This document shows, one piece after another, positions 49,896 to 57,996 of a DNA stretch of 64,000 nt. Within the stretch, counting starts at the first letter, position 1; the number at the start of each line of letters is the position of its first letter. Location of the stretch: positions 1,116,001 to 1,180,000 of the forward strand of contig NZ_CP115768.1 in the NCBI RefSeq assembly GCF_027912835.1. Direction: 5' to 3'. A program made the position numbers and the translations under genes. Source of the DNA: Paracoccus sediminicola (lineage in GTDB: Bacteria > Pseudomonadota > Alphaproteobacteria > Rhodobacterales > Rhodobacteraceae). The notes beneath the pieces are model-generated. The model saw only the letters and a program-made list of their open reading frames with translations, was not told the origin of the DNA and searched no databases.

Positions 49896-50539
49896 CCCCA
49901 CCCGAAGAATGGGCGCATCTGCCGTTCTTTCGCGACCGCTGGCCCGAGCTCGAATCGCGTTTGGCGGGGCTGGACTTCCTGCCGGGACCGAAGGCGATCT
50001 TTCGCGCGCTGGAGCTGACCCCGCCCGATGCCACGCGTGTCGTGATCCTTGGGCAAGACCCTTATCCGACACCTGGCCATGCCGATGGGCTGGCCTTCTC
50101 GGTGACGGAAACCACGCCTCTGCCACGCAGCCTCGGCAATATTTTCAAAGAGATGCGCGACGATCTTGAGGCTTGCCCGCCCTCGGGAGATCTCTCGCAT
50201 TGGGCGCGGCAGGGCGTGCTTTTGCTGAACAGCTCGCTCTCGGTCATGCCGGGTGCGGCTGGCATTCATTCGAAATGGGGCTGGGACCGGCTCGCCCGCG
50301 AGGCCGTGTCCGAGGCGCAGCGCCATCGCCGCCAGGCCTTCATTCTCTGGGGCAACCACGCGCAGAAGGCGCTTTCCGACCTGCCGCGCCCCGAGGATCT
50401 GGTGATCGCAACGGCACATCCCTCCCCGCTTTCGGCGCGGCGCGGATTCTTCGGCTCGCGCCCCTTCTCGCGGGTGAATGCGTGGCTGCGCGCGTGCGGC
50501 GAGCCGCCAATCGACTGGATCGGAAATACACAGCGCTAG
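49892..50539 (+). CDS. ung: Uracil-DNA glycosylase, family 1
   Basis: Removes uracil from DNA. The 215 aa protein has motif [19 protein letters not shown], with Asp as the water-activating residue, LLLNSSLSV for uracil recognition and motif B HPSPLSA. The start is GTG at 49892, overlapping the trpD stop as GTGA, so it is translationally coupled to trp genes. The last four bases are shared with the tail of the convergent tetR gene (CTAG serves both stops). A DNA-repair gene inside a trp cluster is unusual. Confidence 0.94.
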   Translation: MTPPEEWAHLPFFRDRWPELESRLAGLDFLPGPKAIFRALELTPPDATRVVILGQDPYPTPGHADGLAFSVTETTPLPRSLGNIFKEMRDDLEACPPSGDLSHWARQGVLLLNSSLSVMPGAAGIHSKWGWDRLAREAVSEAQRHRRQAFILWGNHAQKALSDLPRPEDLVIATAHPSPLSARRGFFGSRPFSRVNAWLRACGEPPIDWIGNTQR

Positions 50540-51132
50540 GATGCGGGCCCGATCAAGCGCAGCAGATCATCTACGGCGCTCTGGCTCCGCGCCGCAATCT
50601 CGGAGCGGCTCGGCGCCTCCATGTCGCCGATCACCCGGCGGATCTGCCAGTCTCCGATGAGAAGCGACAGAAACCACCGCACCGCCTGCGCCGGATCGAA
50701 GCCCTGCCCCGCGCAAAGCGGCGCCAGAAGCCGTTCCAGCCGTGGCATCACCTCGCCGCGACCGCCCGCCGAGATCGCCGCGCCCAGACGTCCCGACGCA
50801 TCCGCCGCTGCCGCCCGGTTCAGCAGAACCGAGCGCGTGCCGACCAGCATCCCGAGCAGCACCGGCGCCACCTCGCGCAACGCCGGAACCGGGTCGGCGC
50901 CACTGCCCAGAGCCGCGTCGAGAAGCCCGCGCGTCTCGGCAGCATTATCGGCGATCATCTGCGCGAACAGCCCGTCCTTGTCGCCATACCAGCGATACAG
51001 CGTCTCGTTCGAAGCCCGCGCCGCCTTCGCCACCCTCAGCATGGACGCACCCCCATAGCCATGTGCGGCAAGCGCTTCATAGGCGGCCGCGGCAATCGCC
51101 TCGTGCCGCTCTCGTCGTTTTTCGTCGCGCAT
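50536..51132 (-). CDS. TetR/AcrR-family transcriptional repressor
   Basis: A 198 aa DNA-binding regulator. The HTH at about 8-55 includes HEAIAAAAYEALAAHGYGGAS and a recognition helix ending ASNETLYRWYGDKDGLF. The C-terminal ligand domain is not assignable. The ATG at 51130-51132 has GGAG five bases upstream; two other in-frame ATGs lie just beyond. It is divergent from a DUF1772 membrane protein gene across 87 bases with two matching palindromes, so it likely controls itself and that gene. Confidence 0.92.
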   Translation of the reverse strand: MRDEKRRERHEAIAAAAYEALAAHGYGGASMLRVAKAARASNETLYRWYGDKDGLFAQMIADNAAETRGLLDAALGSGADPVPALREVAPVLLGMLVGTRSVLLNRAAAADASGRLGAAISAGGRGEVMPRLERLLAPLCAGQGFDPAQAVRWFLSLLIGDWQIRRVIGDMEAPSRSEIAARSQSAVDDLLRLIGPAS

Positions 51133-51149
51133 AGCTGCTCCGTTCCGCA

Positions 51150-51155
51150 TTGACA
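51150..51155 (+). promoter_or_regulatory. Candidate -35 box of the DUF1772 gene
   Basis: TTGACA, a consensus -35 hexamer. At 16-17 base spacing the -10 region falls within the first operator (about 51172-51178), so repressor binding would block it. The -10 sequence itself is weak (ATACGC / TACGCC). Confidence 0.4.
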
Positions 51156-51160
51156 TAAAG

Positions 51161-51176
51161 CGTATACATTAATACG
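51161..51176. promoter_or_regulatory. TetR operator O1
   Basis: Palindrome CGTAT-ACATTA-ATACG in the tetR/DUF1772 divergent region. Its half-sites and spacing equal those of O2, 28 bases away centre to centre. Confidence 0.75.
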
Positions 51177-51188
51177 CCAAACTGTAAC

Positions 51189-51204
51189 CGTATCAGTTTA
51201 TACG
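51189..51204. promoter_or_regulatory. TetR operator O2
   Basis: Palindrome CGTAT-CAGTTT-ATACG, 16 bases before the DUF1772 start codon. Same half-sites and 6-base spacer as O1. Confidence 0.75.
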
Positions 51205-51219
51205 CTTACGGAGGCGCAA

Positions 51220-51720
51220 ATGAAACCTGTCATCCTCTCTCTGACCATGACCGCGCTGATGCTGAACGCAGCGGTGTTCGGCTTCTTTTACGCCTGGATC
51301 TGCTCGACCATGTGGGGTCTGGACGCAGCCGATCCGCGCAACGCCCTTGCGGCGATGCAGGCGATGAACGCCTCGGTCCGCAATGCCGTTTTCTTCCCGT
51401 CCTTCTTCCTGACCCCGGTGGCGCTTGGCGCCGTCGCCGCGCTGCTCTTGCCCACGCAACGCGCGCCGGCCATGTGTTTCGGCGCCGCGGCGGTAATCTA
51501 TCTCTGCGGCGGGCTGGTGCTGACCATGACCGTCAATGTGCCGATGAACGAGGCGCTGGCCCGGATCGCCGTCCCCGACAGCATCGAGGAAGCAGGGCGG
51601 ATCTGGAACGCCTATTCCGCGCCTTGGCAGAGATGGAATATCGTCCGGACCGTGGCGTCAGGCTTGGCGTTATTGATCGCGCTATGGGGCACGCTGCTGA
51701 TGGATCGAAACGCGCTTTGA
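51220..51720 (+). CDS. DUF1772 (anthrone-oxygenase-like) membrane protein
   Basis: Small inner-membrane protein of 166 aa with four hydrophobic segments at about 7-28, 55-77, 85-105 and 142-160. Conserved DUF1772 features are FFYAWICSTMWGLD, MNASVRNAVFF, NVPMNEALA and the Trp-rich WNAYSAPWQRWNIVRT. Some relatives act in anthrone oxidation, but the bacterial role is not established. GGAGG precedes the ATG. It is the probable target of the divergent TetR repressor. Confidence 0.88.
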   Translation: MKPVILSLTMTALMLNAAVFGFFYAWICSTMWGLDAADPRNALAAMQAMNASVRNAVFFPSFFLTPVALGAVAALLLPTQRAPAMCFGAAAVIYLCGGLVLTMTVNVPMNEALARIAVPDSIEEAGRIWNAYSAPWQRWNIVRTVASGLALLIALWGTLLMDRNAL

Positions 51721-51779
51721 CCCCGCCGCGCAGTCTCCGGGGCTTTCCCTGACGACACAGCGCGATTAAGGTCGCGCGC

Positions 51780-52568
51780 ATGGATATTCTCGACCGGATC
51801 AAGAGCTATAAGCTCGACGAAATCGCCACCGCCAAGGCGACCCGTTCGCTGGCAGAGATCGAAGAGAACGCGCGCCAAGCCGAGCCTCCGCGCGGCTTCG
51901 CCCATGCGCTGCGTGAAAAGGCCAGGACCGGCTATGCGCTGATCGCCGAGATCAAGAAGGCCAGCCCCTCGCGCGGGCTGATCCGCGAAGACTTCAACCC
52001 GCCTGCCCTTGCCGCTGCCTATCGCGATGGCGGCGCGGCGTGTCTTTCGGTTCTGACCGATACACCATCCTTCCAGGGCGCTCCGGAATTCCTTTCGGCG
52101 GCCCGCGCTGCCGTCGATCTGCCGGCGCTGCGCAAGGATTTTCTTTATGACCCCTATCAGGTCGCCGAAGCGCGAAGCTGGGGCGCCGATGCGATTCTCA
52201 TCATCATGGCCACGGTGGACGACAATCTGGCCGCCGAGTTGGAGGATGCGGCGCTGCATTGGGGCATGGACGCGCTGATCGAGGTGCATGACCGGGCTGA
52301 GCTGGATCGCGCGCTGCGGCTGAAATCCGAGCTGATCGGAATAAACAACCGCAATCTCAAGACCTTCGAGCTGGATCTTGCGACGACGGAAAGCCTCGCG
52401 GCCCATCTGCCCGACGACCGTGAACTGGTCTGCGAAAGCGGCTTGTTCGAGCGCGCCGATCTCGATCGGATGGCGCGCTCCGGGGCGCGGCGCTTCCTGA
52501 TCGGGGAAAGCCTGATGCGTCAGCCTGATGTCACCGCCGCCACGCGCGACCTTCTGGGGGCGGCATGA
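51780..52568 (+). CDS. trpC: Indole-3-glycerol phosphate synthase
   Basis: Closes the indole ring in tryptophan synthesis. The 262 aa TIM barrel shows [18 protein letters not shown] with the catalytic lysine, [39 protein letters not shown] and LIGESLMR. It is separated from trpD by ung, tetR and the DUF1772 gene. Its stop overlaps the moaC ATG (ATGA). Confidence 0.96.
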   Translation: MDILDRIKSYKLDEIATAKATRSLAEIEENARQAEPPRGFAHALREKARTGYALIAEIKKASPSRGLIREDFNPPALAAAYRDGGAACLSVLTDTPSFQGAPEFLSAARAAVDLPALRKDFLYDPYQVAEARSWGADAILIIMATVDDNLAAELEDAALHWGMDALIEVHDRAELDRALRLKSELIGINNRNLKTFELDLATTESLAAHLPDDRELVCESGLFERADLDRMARSGARRFLIGESLMRQPDVTAATRDLLGAA

Positions 52569-53035
52569 GCCTCACGCATTTTGATAAGCGAGGTCAGGCA
52601 CATATGGTCGATGTCTCGACCAAGCCGGAGACCGCGCGCGAGGCCGTGGCCGAGGGCTGCGTCATCATGACGACTGAAACGCTCGACCTGGCGCAGGGCG
52701 GCGCGGCAAAGGGAGATGTGCTGGGGGTGGCGCGGCTTGCGGGGATCATGGGGGCCAAGCGGACGGCCGATCTGATCCCTCTCTGTCACCCGCTTCCGCT
52801 CTCGAAAGTGGCGCTTGACCTTGTGCCCGACCCGTCACTTCCCGGCATCCGCGTGACTGCCACCGTGCGAACGACCGGCCGGACCGGTGTCGAGATGGAG
52901 GCACTGACCGCAGTCACGACCGCCTGCCTGACGATATATGACATGCTGAAGGCTGCGGAAAAGGGAATGCGCATCGAGCAGATCCGCCTGATCCAAAAAA
53001 CCGGCGGAAAATCAGGGTATTATAGCGCAAAATGA
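52565..53035 (+). CDS. moaC: Cyclic pyranopterin monophosphate synthase
   Basis: Second enzyme of the first stage of molybdenum-cofactor synthesis, working with MoaA. The 156 aa protein shows the active-site segments [13 protein letters not shown] and [19 protein letters not shown], and the C-terminal KTGGKSG. MoaA is not in the window. It is coupled on both sides by 4-base overlaps, with trpC upstream and moeA downstream. Confidence 0.97.
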   Translation: MSLTHFDKRGQAHMVDVSTKPETAREAVAEGCVIMTTETLDLAQGGAAKGDVLGVARLAGIMGAKRTADLIPLCHPLPLSKVALDLVPDPSLPGIRVTATVRTTGRTGVEMEALTAVTTACLTIYDMLKAAEKGMRIEQIRLIQKTGGKSGYYSAK

Positions 53036-54207
53036 TCTCTGTCAGCGATGCAGTTTCGCGGGTTCTTTCCCTGGCCAGACCGCTGCCTTCAGAAAGCATT
53101 CCGCTGTCCGAAGGCTTGGGTCGGGTGCTCGCCGCGCCGGTGCAGGCAGAGCTGACACAGCCACCTTTTCATTCGGCGGCGATGGATGGCTACGCGCTCC
53201 GCCGTACAGATCTTGATGGCCCTTTGAGGGTCATCGGCGAAGCCGCGGCGGGCCGGCCCTGGACAGGAGAAGCCGCTGCGGGAACGGCCGTTCGGATCTT
53301 CACCGGCGCACCCGTCCCAGAGGGTTACGATCTCGTCGTCATGCAGGAGGATGTGAAACGCGAGACGGACCATATCCGCGTGATCGAAGCGCAGAAACGC
53401 GACAATATTCGGTCTCAAGGTATTGATTTTCATAAAGGAACCCATTTCGACCCTCGGCGCCCCCTCAGCGCGCGGGATCTCGGCCTGATTGCGGCGATGA
53501 ACATTGCCGAACTTCGGGTCGTTCGCCGCCCGCGCGTCGCCATTATCGCCGGAGGAGATGAGCTGGTCCCGCCCGGCAGCACTCCCTCGCCCGATCAGAT
53601 CATCTGCTCGAACGACATCGCCGTCGCGGCGGTGGCGCGTCTCGCCGGGGCCGAGGCAGAGTGCCTCCCGATTGCCGCGGACAGCATTGACAGCCTTCGG
53701 GACCGCTTCAGCCGTGCTGCCGGTGCGGATCTGATCGTCACGATCGGAGGTGCTTCGGTCGGCGATCACGACCTGATCGCTGCGGTCACCGAAGGGCTGG
53801 GAATGCAGCGTGAATTCTATAAGGTTGCAATGCGTCCGGGCAAGCCGCTGATTGCCGGCAAGATCAAGGGGTCTGCAATGCTTGGACTTCCTGGAAATCC
53901 TGTTTCGTCAATCGTTTGCGCAGAAATTTTCATGCGACCCCTGCTCCGCGAAATGGTGGGGCTGCCCCGTGAAGAGCGCCTGCGGCGGGGCCGTCTGGGC
54001 AGTGATCTGAGCGCGGAAGGTAACCGGATGCATTTCCTGCGCGCGGCGCTGGAGAACGTCAATTGCGAAGAGGTGGTCACCCCGTTTCCCGACCAGGACT
54101 CTGCCAGGCTCGGTCTGCTGGCAGAGGCCGACGCGTTGCTGGTGCGCCCGCCAAATGACCCGGCGCGTAAAAAGGGGACGTTCGTCGAGTTCATGCGGCT
54201 CGATTAA
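53032..54207 (+). CDS. moeA: Molybdopterin molybdotransferase MoeA
   Basis: Inserts molybdate into adenylylated molybdopterin, the last step before MGD formation. The 391 aa protein has the conserved SAAMDGYAL near the N-terminus, the MoCF domain motif [11 protein letters not shown], and [22 protein letters not shown] residues ([11 protein letters not shown]) are present. It overlaps moaC by 4 bases. It supplies cofactor for FdnG and the YdeP-like enzyme. Confidence 0.96.
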   Translation: MISVSDAVSRVLSLARPLPSESIPLSEGLGRVLAAPVQAELTQPPFHSAAMDGYALRRTDLDGPLRVIGEAAAGRPWTGEAAAGTAVRIFTGAPVPEGYDLVVMQEDVKRETDHIRVIEAQKRDNIRSQGIDFHKGTHFDPRRPLSARDLGLIAAMNIAELRVVRRPRVAIIAGGDELVPPGSTPSPDQIICSNDIAVAAVARLAGAEAECLPIAADSIDSLRDRFSRAAGADLIVTIGGASVGDHDLIAAVTEGLGMQREFYKVAMRPGKPLIAGKIKGSAMLGLPGNPVSSIVCAEIFMRPLLREMVGLPREERLRRGRLGSDLSAEGNRMHFLRAALENVNCEEVVTPFPDQDSARLGLLAEADALLVRPPNDPARKKGTFVEFMRLD

Positions 54208-54262
54208 CCGGATATTTACCGAAACACGCACAGAGTGTTGACCTGTAGATTCATCCATGCCA

Positions 54263-54277
54263 GAACATTTATCGAAC
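54263..54277. promoter_or_regulatory. SOS box (LexA operator) of lexA
   Basis: GAAC-N7-GAAC, i.e. GTTC-N7-GTTC on the minus strand, the alphaproteobacterial LexA site. It ends 22 bases before the lexA ATG and overlaps the region where a -10 would fall after a TTGACC at 54238-54243. Confidence 0.85.
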
Positions 54278-54299
54278 GACCGCGCAACGGGGCCGGAAC

Positions 54300-54998
54300 A
54301 TGCTGACAAAGAAACAGATCGAACTGCTCGAATTCATTCAAAAGCGCATGGCGCAGGATGGTATACCGCCATCTTTCGATGAAATGAAAATCGCACTCGA
54401 CCTGCGATCGAAATCCGGCATTCACCGGCTTGTCACCGCGCTCGAGGAACGGGGCTTCATCCGACGGCTTCCGCACCGTGCGCGGGCACTCGAAATTCTG
54501 CGCCTTCCCGAATCGCTGGCGCAATCTGCACAGGGCTTCCGGCCTCAGGTCATTGACGGGGATCGTCGCGATTTGTCCGCCCCGCCCTCTGGGGGCATGC
54601 CCGTCAGTTCAAATGCGGTCGACCTTCCGGTGATGGGTCGCATCGCGGCAGGTGTCCCGATCGAGGCGATCTCAGAAATCTCGCATCATGTCGCCGTGCC
54701 CGGCACGATGCTGTCTGGCCGCCAAACCCATTTCGCGCTTGAAGTGAAGGGTGACTCGATGATCGAGGCCGGGATTAATGACGGCGATCTCGTCGTAATC
54801 CGTGAACAAAGCGCGGCGCATAATGGCGACATCGTCGTCGCCCTGGTCGAGGAGCATGAGGCGACCCTCAAATATTTTCGCCGCAAGGGCGCGATGATCG
54901 CTTTGGAAGCCGCCAACCCTGCCTATGAAACGCGCGTCCTGCCTGAGGACAAGGTTCGGGTGCAAGGTCGCCTTGTGGGGTTGATCCGAAGCTATTGA
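54300..54998 (+). CDS. lexA: LexA, SOS repressor
   Basis: Represses DNA-damage genes and is cleaved on RecA filaments. The 232 aa protein has an N-terminal HTH ([20 protein letters not shown], then [13 protein letters not shown] and the recognition helix [20 protein letters not shown]). The autocleavage site Ala117-Gly118 is in GRIAAGVP, the nucleophile Ser153 in GDSMIEAG and the general-base Lys191 in ATLKYFRR. An autoregulatory SOS box precedes it. It follows moeA by 92 bases and has its own promoter. Confidence 0.96.
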   Translation: MLTKKQIELLEFIQKRMAQDGIPPSFDEMKIALDLRSKSGIHRLVTALEERGFIRRLPHRARALEILRLPESLAQSAQGFRPQVIDGDRRDLSAPPSGGMPVSSNAVDLPVMGRIAAGVPIEAISEISHHVAVPGTMLSGRQTHFALEVKGDSMIEAGINDGDLVVIREQSAAHNGDIVVALVEEHEATLKYFRRKGAMIALEAANPAYETRVLPEDKVRVQGRLVGLIRSY

Positions 54999-55027
54999 TC
55001 GTTGCTGGCTCCGCCGCCGCGGCGAGG

Positions 55028-55048
55028 GCTGAAGACGTTGTCTTCGGC
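55028..55048 (+). terminator. Stem-loop after lexA, possible terminator
   Basis: A 9 bp stem (GCTGAAGAC / GTCTTCGGC, one G-U pair) with loop GTT, 30 bases after the lexA stop. No T-run follows. Confidence 0.4.
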
Positions 55049-55200
55049 TGCGGTCGTGCAGAAACCCGAGGTAGAAATCCGGAATGCATGCGGCGATGTG
55101 CCTCACATGCCACGCAGCCGCCAGATTTCAAACGCCGGAAAGCCGTCCACCCGTCCAGCCTATCGGTTCAACACAGCGCCCTCACTCAGGAAAGGCAGCC

Positions 55201-55261
55201 GTGAGCGGTGAGCGGTGAGCGGTGAGCGGTGAGCGGTGAGCGGTGAGCGGTGAGCGGTGAG
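55201..55261. repeat. Heptanucleotide tandem repeat, about 8.7 copies of GTGAGCG
   Basis: Eight perfect copies of GTGAGCG followed by GTGAG, with no mismatch. It lies between lexA and the convergent corC gene. Perfect identity suggests recent expansion. Confidence 0.95.
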
Positions 55262-55305
55262 TACACCCATCGATCGCACGCCGCCGCAAGAGCCACGTCA
55301 CGCAA

Positions 55306-56283
55306 TCAGCCTTCGCTGGCAGCCTTTCCGTGCTGACCATCGGCTTGCGCAGATGTCGAAGATACCTGCCCCGTGGCCTGAGAAGGCAGGCGCAGACGTA
55401 CGCGCTTGATCCGCCGGGGATCGGCATCGACCACCTCGAATTCGGCACCGGATTCATGCGGAATCACCTCGCCGCGCACCGGCACCCGCCCGGTCAGCAT
55501 GAAGATCAGCCCGCCGAGCGTATCGATATCATCTTCTTCCTCGGACGGGACGAGACGCAGCCCCGTCTCCTGCTCGAGCTCATCCAAAGGCGCGCGCGCC
55601 TGCACCAGCCAGTGCCCGGGTTTTTCGGCCAGCCAGAGCCCGCCTTCGGCCTCGTCATGCTCGTCCTCGATCTCGCCGATCACCTGCTCGATCAGATCTT
55701 CGATGGTGACCAGCCCGTCCACCCCGCCATATTCGTCGATCACCAGCGCCATGTGGATGCGGTCTTTCTGCATCTGCTGCAGCAACACGCCGATCGGCAT
55801 CGACGGCGGCACGTAAATCAGCGGGCGCAGCATCGGCCGCAGCGAGAACTTGCCGCTCGGTTTCGCGCCAAAGCCGTGTTTCAACGCCAGATCTTTCAGA
55901 TGCACGAGGCCAAGCGGGCTGTCCAGCGTGCCGCGAAACACCGGCACGCGCGAAAAACCATGCTCGCGGAACATCTCGACCAGCTCTTCAAGCTTGGAAG
56001 TGACCGGCGCGGCCACGATTTCGACTTTCGGGATCGCGACGTCATCCACTCGCATCCGGCGCAGATTGACCATGCCCGGCGCGACCGGCTGCGGCGCGCG
56101 ATGCGCATCCGGGATCTCATCATCCTCCTCGCCGCCACCAAAGGCCCCCAGCAACCGCCCGAAAAAACTGCCTCGTGAGGTCGGCAAGTCCCGGCCCTCA
56201 CCGCCGACGCCATCCGCCCAGCCGGCGGGATCATCGGCCGGAGCGGCATGGGTTTCCGGACTTCGGGACGCGTCGCTGTTCAT
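55306..56283 (-). CDS. CorC/HlyC-family CBS-domain protein
   Basis: A 325 aa cytoplasmic protein without a transmembrane DUF21 domain. After an N-terminal extension (about 70 residues) come two CBS domains, roughly 75-205 (VPVFRGTLDSPLGLVHLKD and MALVIDEYGGVDGLVTIEDL), then a CorC_HlyC transporter-associated domain at about 225-305 (DTLGGLIFMLTGRVP). The family is linked to magnesium/cobalt efflux and membrane homeostasis. It overlaps ybeY by 4 bases. The lnt gene that usually follows is missing. Its product ends in a Gln/Ser-rich tail just before the heptamer array. Confidence 0.92.
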   Translation of the reverse strand: MNSDASRSPETHAAPADDPAGWADGVGGEGRDLPTSRGSFFGRLLGAFGGGEEDDEIPDAHRAPQPVAPGMVNLRRMRVDDVAIPKVEIVAAPVTSKLEELVEMFREHGFSRVPVFRGTLDSPLGLVHLKDLALKHGFGAKPSGKFSLRPMLRPLIYVPPSMPIGVLLQQMQKDRIHMALVIDEYGGVDGLVTIEDLIEQVIGEIEDEHDEAEGGLWLAEKPGHWLVQARAPLDELEQETGLRLVPSEEEDDIDTLGGLIFMLTGRVPVRGEVIPHESGAEFEVVDADPRRIKRVRLRLPSQATGQVSSTSAQADGQHGKAASEG

Positions 56284-56768
56284 GAATTCCTCTCCTGATA
56301 GGGGTCGTCAATGCCGAGCGGTTCGAGAATGGAACGCTCGGCAGCCTCCATGGTTTCGGCATCCGCATCGTTCAGATGATCGTAGCCGGCGAGATGCAGC
56401 ACCGCGTGGACCAGAAGATGGGTCACATGCGCATCAAACGCCTTGCCCTGCGTCTCAGCCTCGCGCGCGCAGCTATCGAAGGAGATCGCGATATCGCCAA
56501 GCTCATCCGTGTCGGGTCGCGGCGGGTTGGCTCCGGCCGGGTGATCGACATGCTCGACCGCAGGCCATGACAGCACATTGGTCGGCGCGGGTTTGTCACG
56601 GAAATCGCCGTTCAGCGCGGCGATGCGGCTGTCGTCGCAGCCCATCACGCAGAGATCGGCATCCATGTTCAGCCAGTCGAGCGCCGCCTGCCCCGCACGC
56701 CGCGCCAACTCGTCGAGCCGGGCCGCTTCCCATCGGTCATCCTCGATGACCACGTCGATCTCAGCCAT
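56280..56768 (-). CDS. ybeY: YbeY, rRNA maturation endoribonuclease
   Basis: Zinc metallo-RNase involved in 16S rRNA 3' maturation and ribosome quality control. The 162 aa protein carries the HxxxHxxxxxH motif in HLLVHAVLHLAGYDH, plus TNVLSWP and GDIAISFD. The start is the ATG at 56766-56768, overlapping the phoH end by 8 bases; an upstream frame is antisense-like Arg-rich sequence and was rejected. Coupled to corC by ATGA. Confidence 0.95.
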   Translation of the reverse strand: MAEIDVVIEDDRWEAARLDELARRAGQAALDWLNMDADLCVMGCDDSRIAALNGDFRDKPAPTNVLSWPAVEHVDHPAGANPPRPDTDELGDIAISFDSCAREAETQGKAFDAHVTHLLVHAVLHLAGYDHLNDADAETMEAAERSILEPLGIDDPYQERNS

Positions 56769-57957
56769 CGCTGCGACCCTGCCCCGAGGATCCGGGCGTG
56801 CGGCGGGGCGCATAGCTGCCGCGCGGCGTCTCCTGGCCCCGCGCGAGCGCCTCGGCATCGGCGGCGTCATAGGCTTCGATGATGCGGGCGACGAGAGGAT
56901 GGCGCACCACGTCCTTGGCGGTGAAATAGTTGAAGCTGACGCCCTTGACGCCGCGCAGAATCTTTTCGGCATCGACCAGCCCCGATTGGGTCCCGCGCGG
57001 CAGGTCGATCTGGCTGCGATCGCCGGTGATGACCATGCGCGAGCCCTCGCCGAGGCGGGTCAGGAACATCTTCATCTGCATGGTCGAGGCATTCTGCGCC
57101 TCATCCAGCACCACGAAGGCATTGGCCAGGGTGCGGCCCCGCATAAACGCCAGCGGCGCGATCTCGATCCGCTTTTCCTCCATCAGCTTGGCGAGCTGTT
57201 TCGACGGCAGGAAATCGTTCAGCGCGTCATAGAGCGGCTGCATATAGGGATCGACCTTCTCCTTCATATCGCCGGGGAGAAAGCCCAGACGCTCGCCCGC
57301 CTCGACCGCCGGGCGCGACAGGATGATGCGGTCGACATGGCCGCCGATCAGCATGGTGACACCCGCCGCCACCGCGAGATAGGTCTTGCCCGTCCCTGCC
57401 GGGCCAATGCCGAAGGCCAACTCATTCGCGAAGAGATTGCGCACATAATCCTTCTGTGCATCGGTGCGCGGCTCGACGGTCTTCTTGCGGGTGCGCAGCT
57501 CGATCGGACCCTTGCCGAACATCTCCAGCTGCTCATCCGGCGAGAGCGAGGCGGGTTCCGCATCCGGGCCCATGCGCAAGGCGGCGTCGATCTCTGCCGA
57601 TGTCACGGGGCGGCCCTGTTCCAGCCGGGCGTAGAGCGCTCGCAGCAGCTGCGCGGTTTCGGATTGGGCCTGAGCCTCGCCGACCACGGCCAGCAGATTG
57701 CCGCGGCGCAGGATATGCACGCCGAGCGCGGCCTCGATCTGTGAGAGGTTCTTGTCAGCCGGGCCGCAGAGTTCGATCAACAGCCGGTTGTCGGGAAATT
57801 CGAGAAGCGTCTCGCCCTGGGTGGTGGCGTCTTGCGCGGCGGTATCGGGTGCGGTCGGGGTCAGGCCCAATGAGGTCTCCGGTCTGGTTTCCCCCTCATG
57901 GTGGGGTGCGATGCGGGTTTTCACAAGTGTTTCGATCAAATTCGGCTGTGCTGTCAC
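56761..57957 (-). CDS. PhoH-family ATPase
   Basis: Cytoplasmic P-loop ATPase of 398 aa, often encoded with ybeY and thought to act in RNA metabolism. The Walker A motif GPAGTGKT and Walker B FVVLDEAQN are clear, followed by RMVITGDRSQIDLPRG. An N-terminal KH-like region (about 50-110) precedes the ATPase. The start is GTG at 57957, with no strong ribosome site; a nearby in-frame GTG is also possible. The last 30 residues are Arg/Gly/Ser-rich. First gene of phoH-ybeY-corC. Confidence 0.93.
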   Translation of the reverse strand: MTAQPNLIETLVKTRIAPHHEGETRPETSLGLTPTAPDTAAQDATTQGETLLEFPDNRLLIELCGPADKNLSQIEAALGVHILRRGNLLAVVGEAQAQSETAQLLRALYARLEQGRPVTSAEIDAALRMGPDAEPASLSPDEQLEMFGKGPIELRTRKKTVEPRTDAQKDYVRNLFANELAFGIGPAGTGKTYLAVAAGVTMLIGGHVDRIILSRPAVEAGERLGFLPGDMKEKVDPYMQPLYDALNDFLPSKQLAKLMEEKRIEIAPLAFMRGRTLANAFVVLDEAQNASTMQMKMFLTRLGEGSRMVITGDRSQIDLPRGTQSGLVDAEKILRGVKGVSFNYFTAKDVVRHPLVARIIEAYDAADAEALARGQETPRGSYAPRRTPGSSGQGRSDG

Positions 57958-57996
57958 GCAAACTTCACGTCATTCCGGATGCCAGTCGCGCCGCGC

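Larger units (their letters stand above)
54999..55305. other. Non-coding stretch between lexA and corC
   Basis: About 307 bases with no credible gene. It contains a stem-loop 30 bases after lexA, some 150 bases with no recognised feature, and a heptanucleotide tandem repeat at its right end. Short frames on both strands here lack ribosome sites and known motifs. Confidence 0.6.

Noticed and set aside
55201..55261. Heptamer array considered as a CRISPR
   Set aside because: There are no spacers; copies are directly adjacent and only 7 bases long.
48192..55300. Insertion sequence or prophage as the cause of the trp cluster break
   Set aside because: No transposase, integrase or flanking direct or inverted repeats were seen around ung-tetR-DUF1772.
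55182..55457. A minus-strand frame reading a 7-residue repeat (SPLTAHR)
   Set aside because: Produced by the heptamer array running out of the corC region in another frame; no ribosome site and it starts inside corC.
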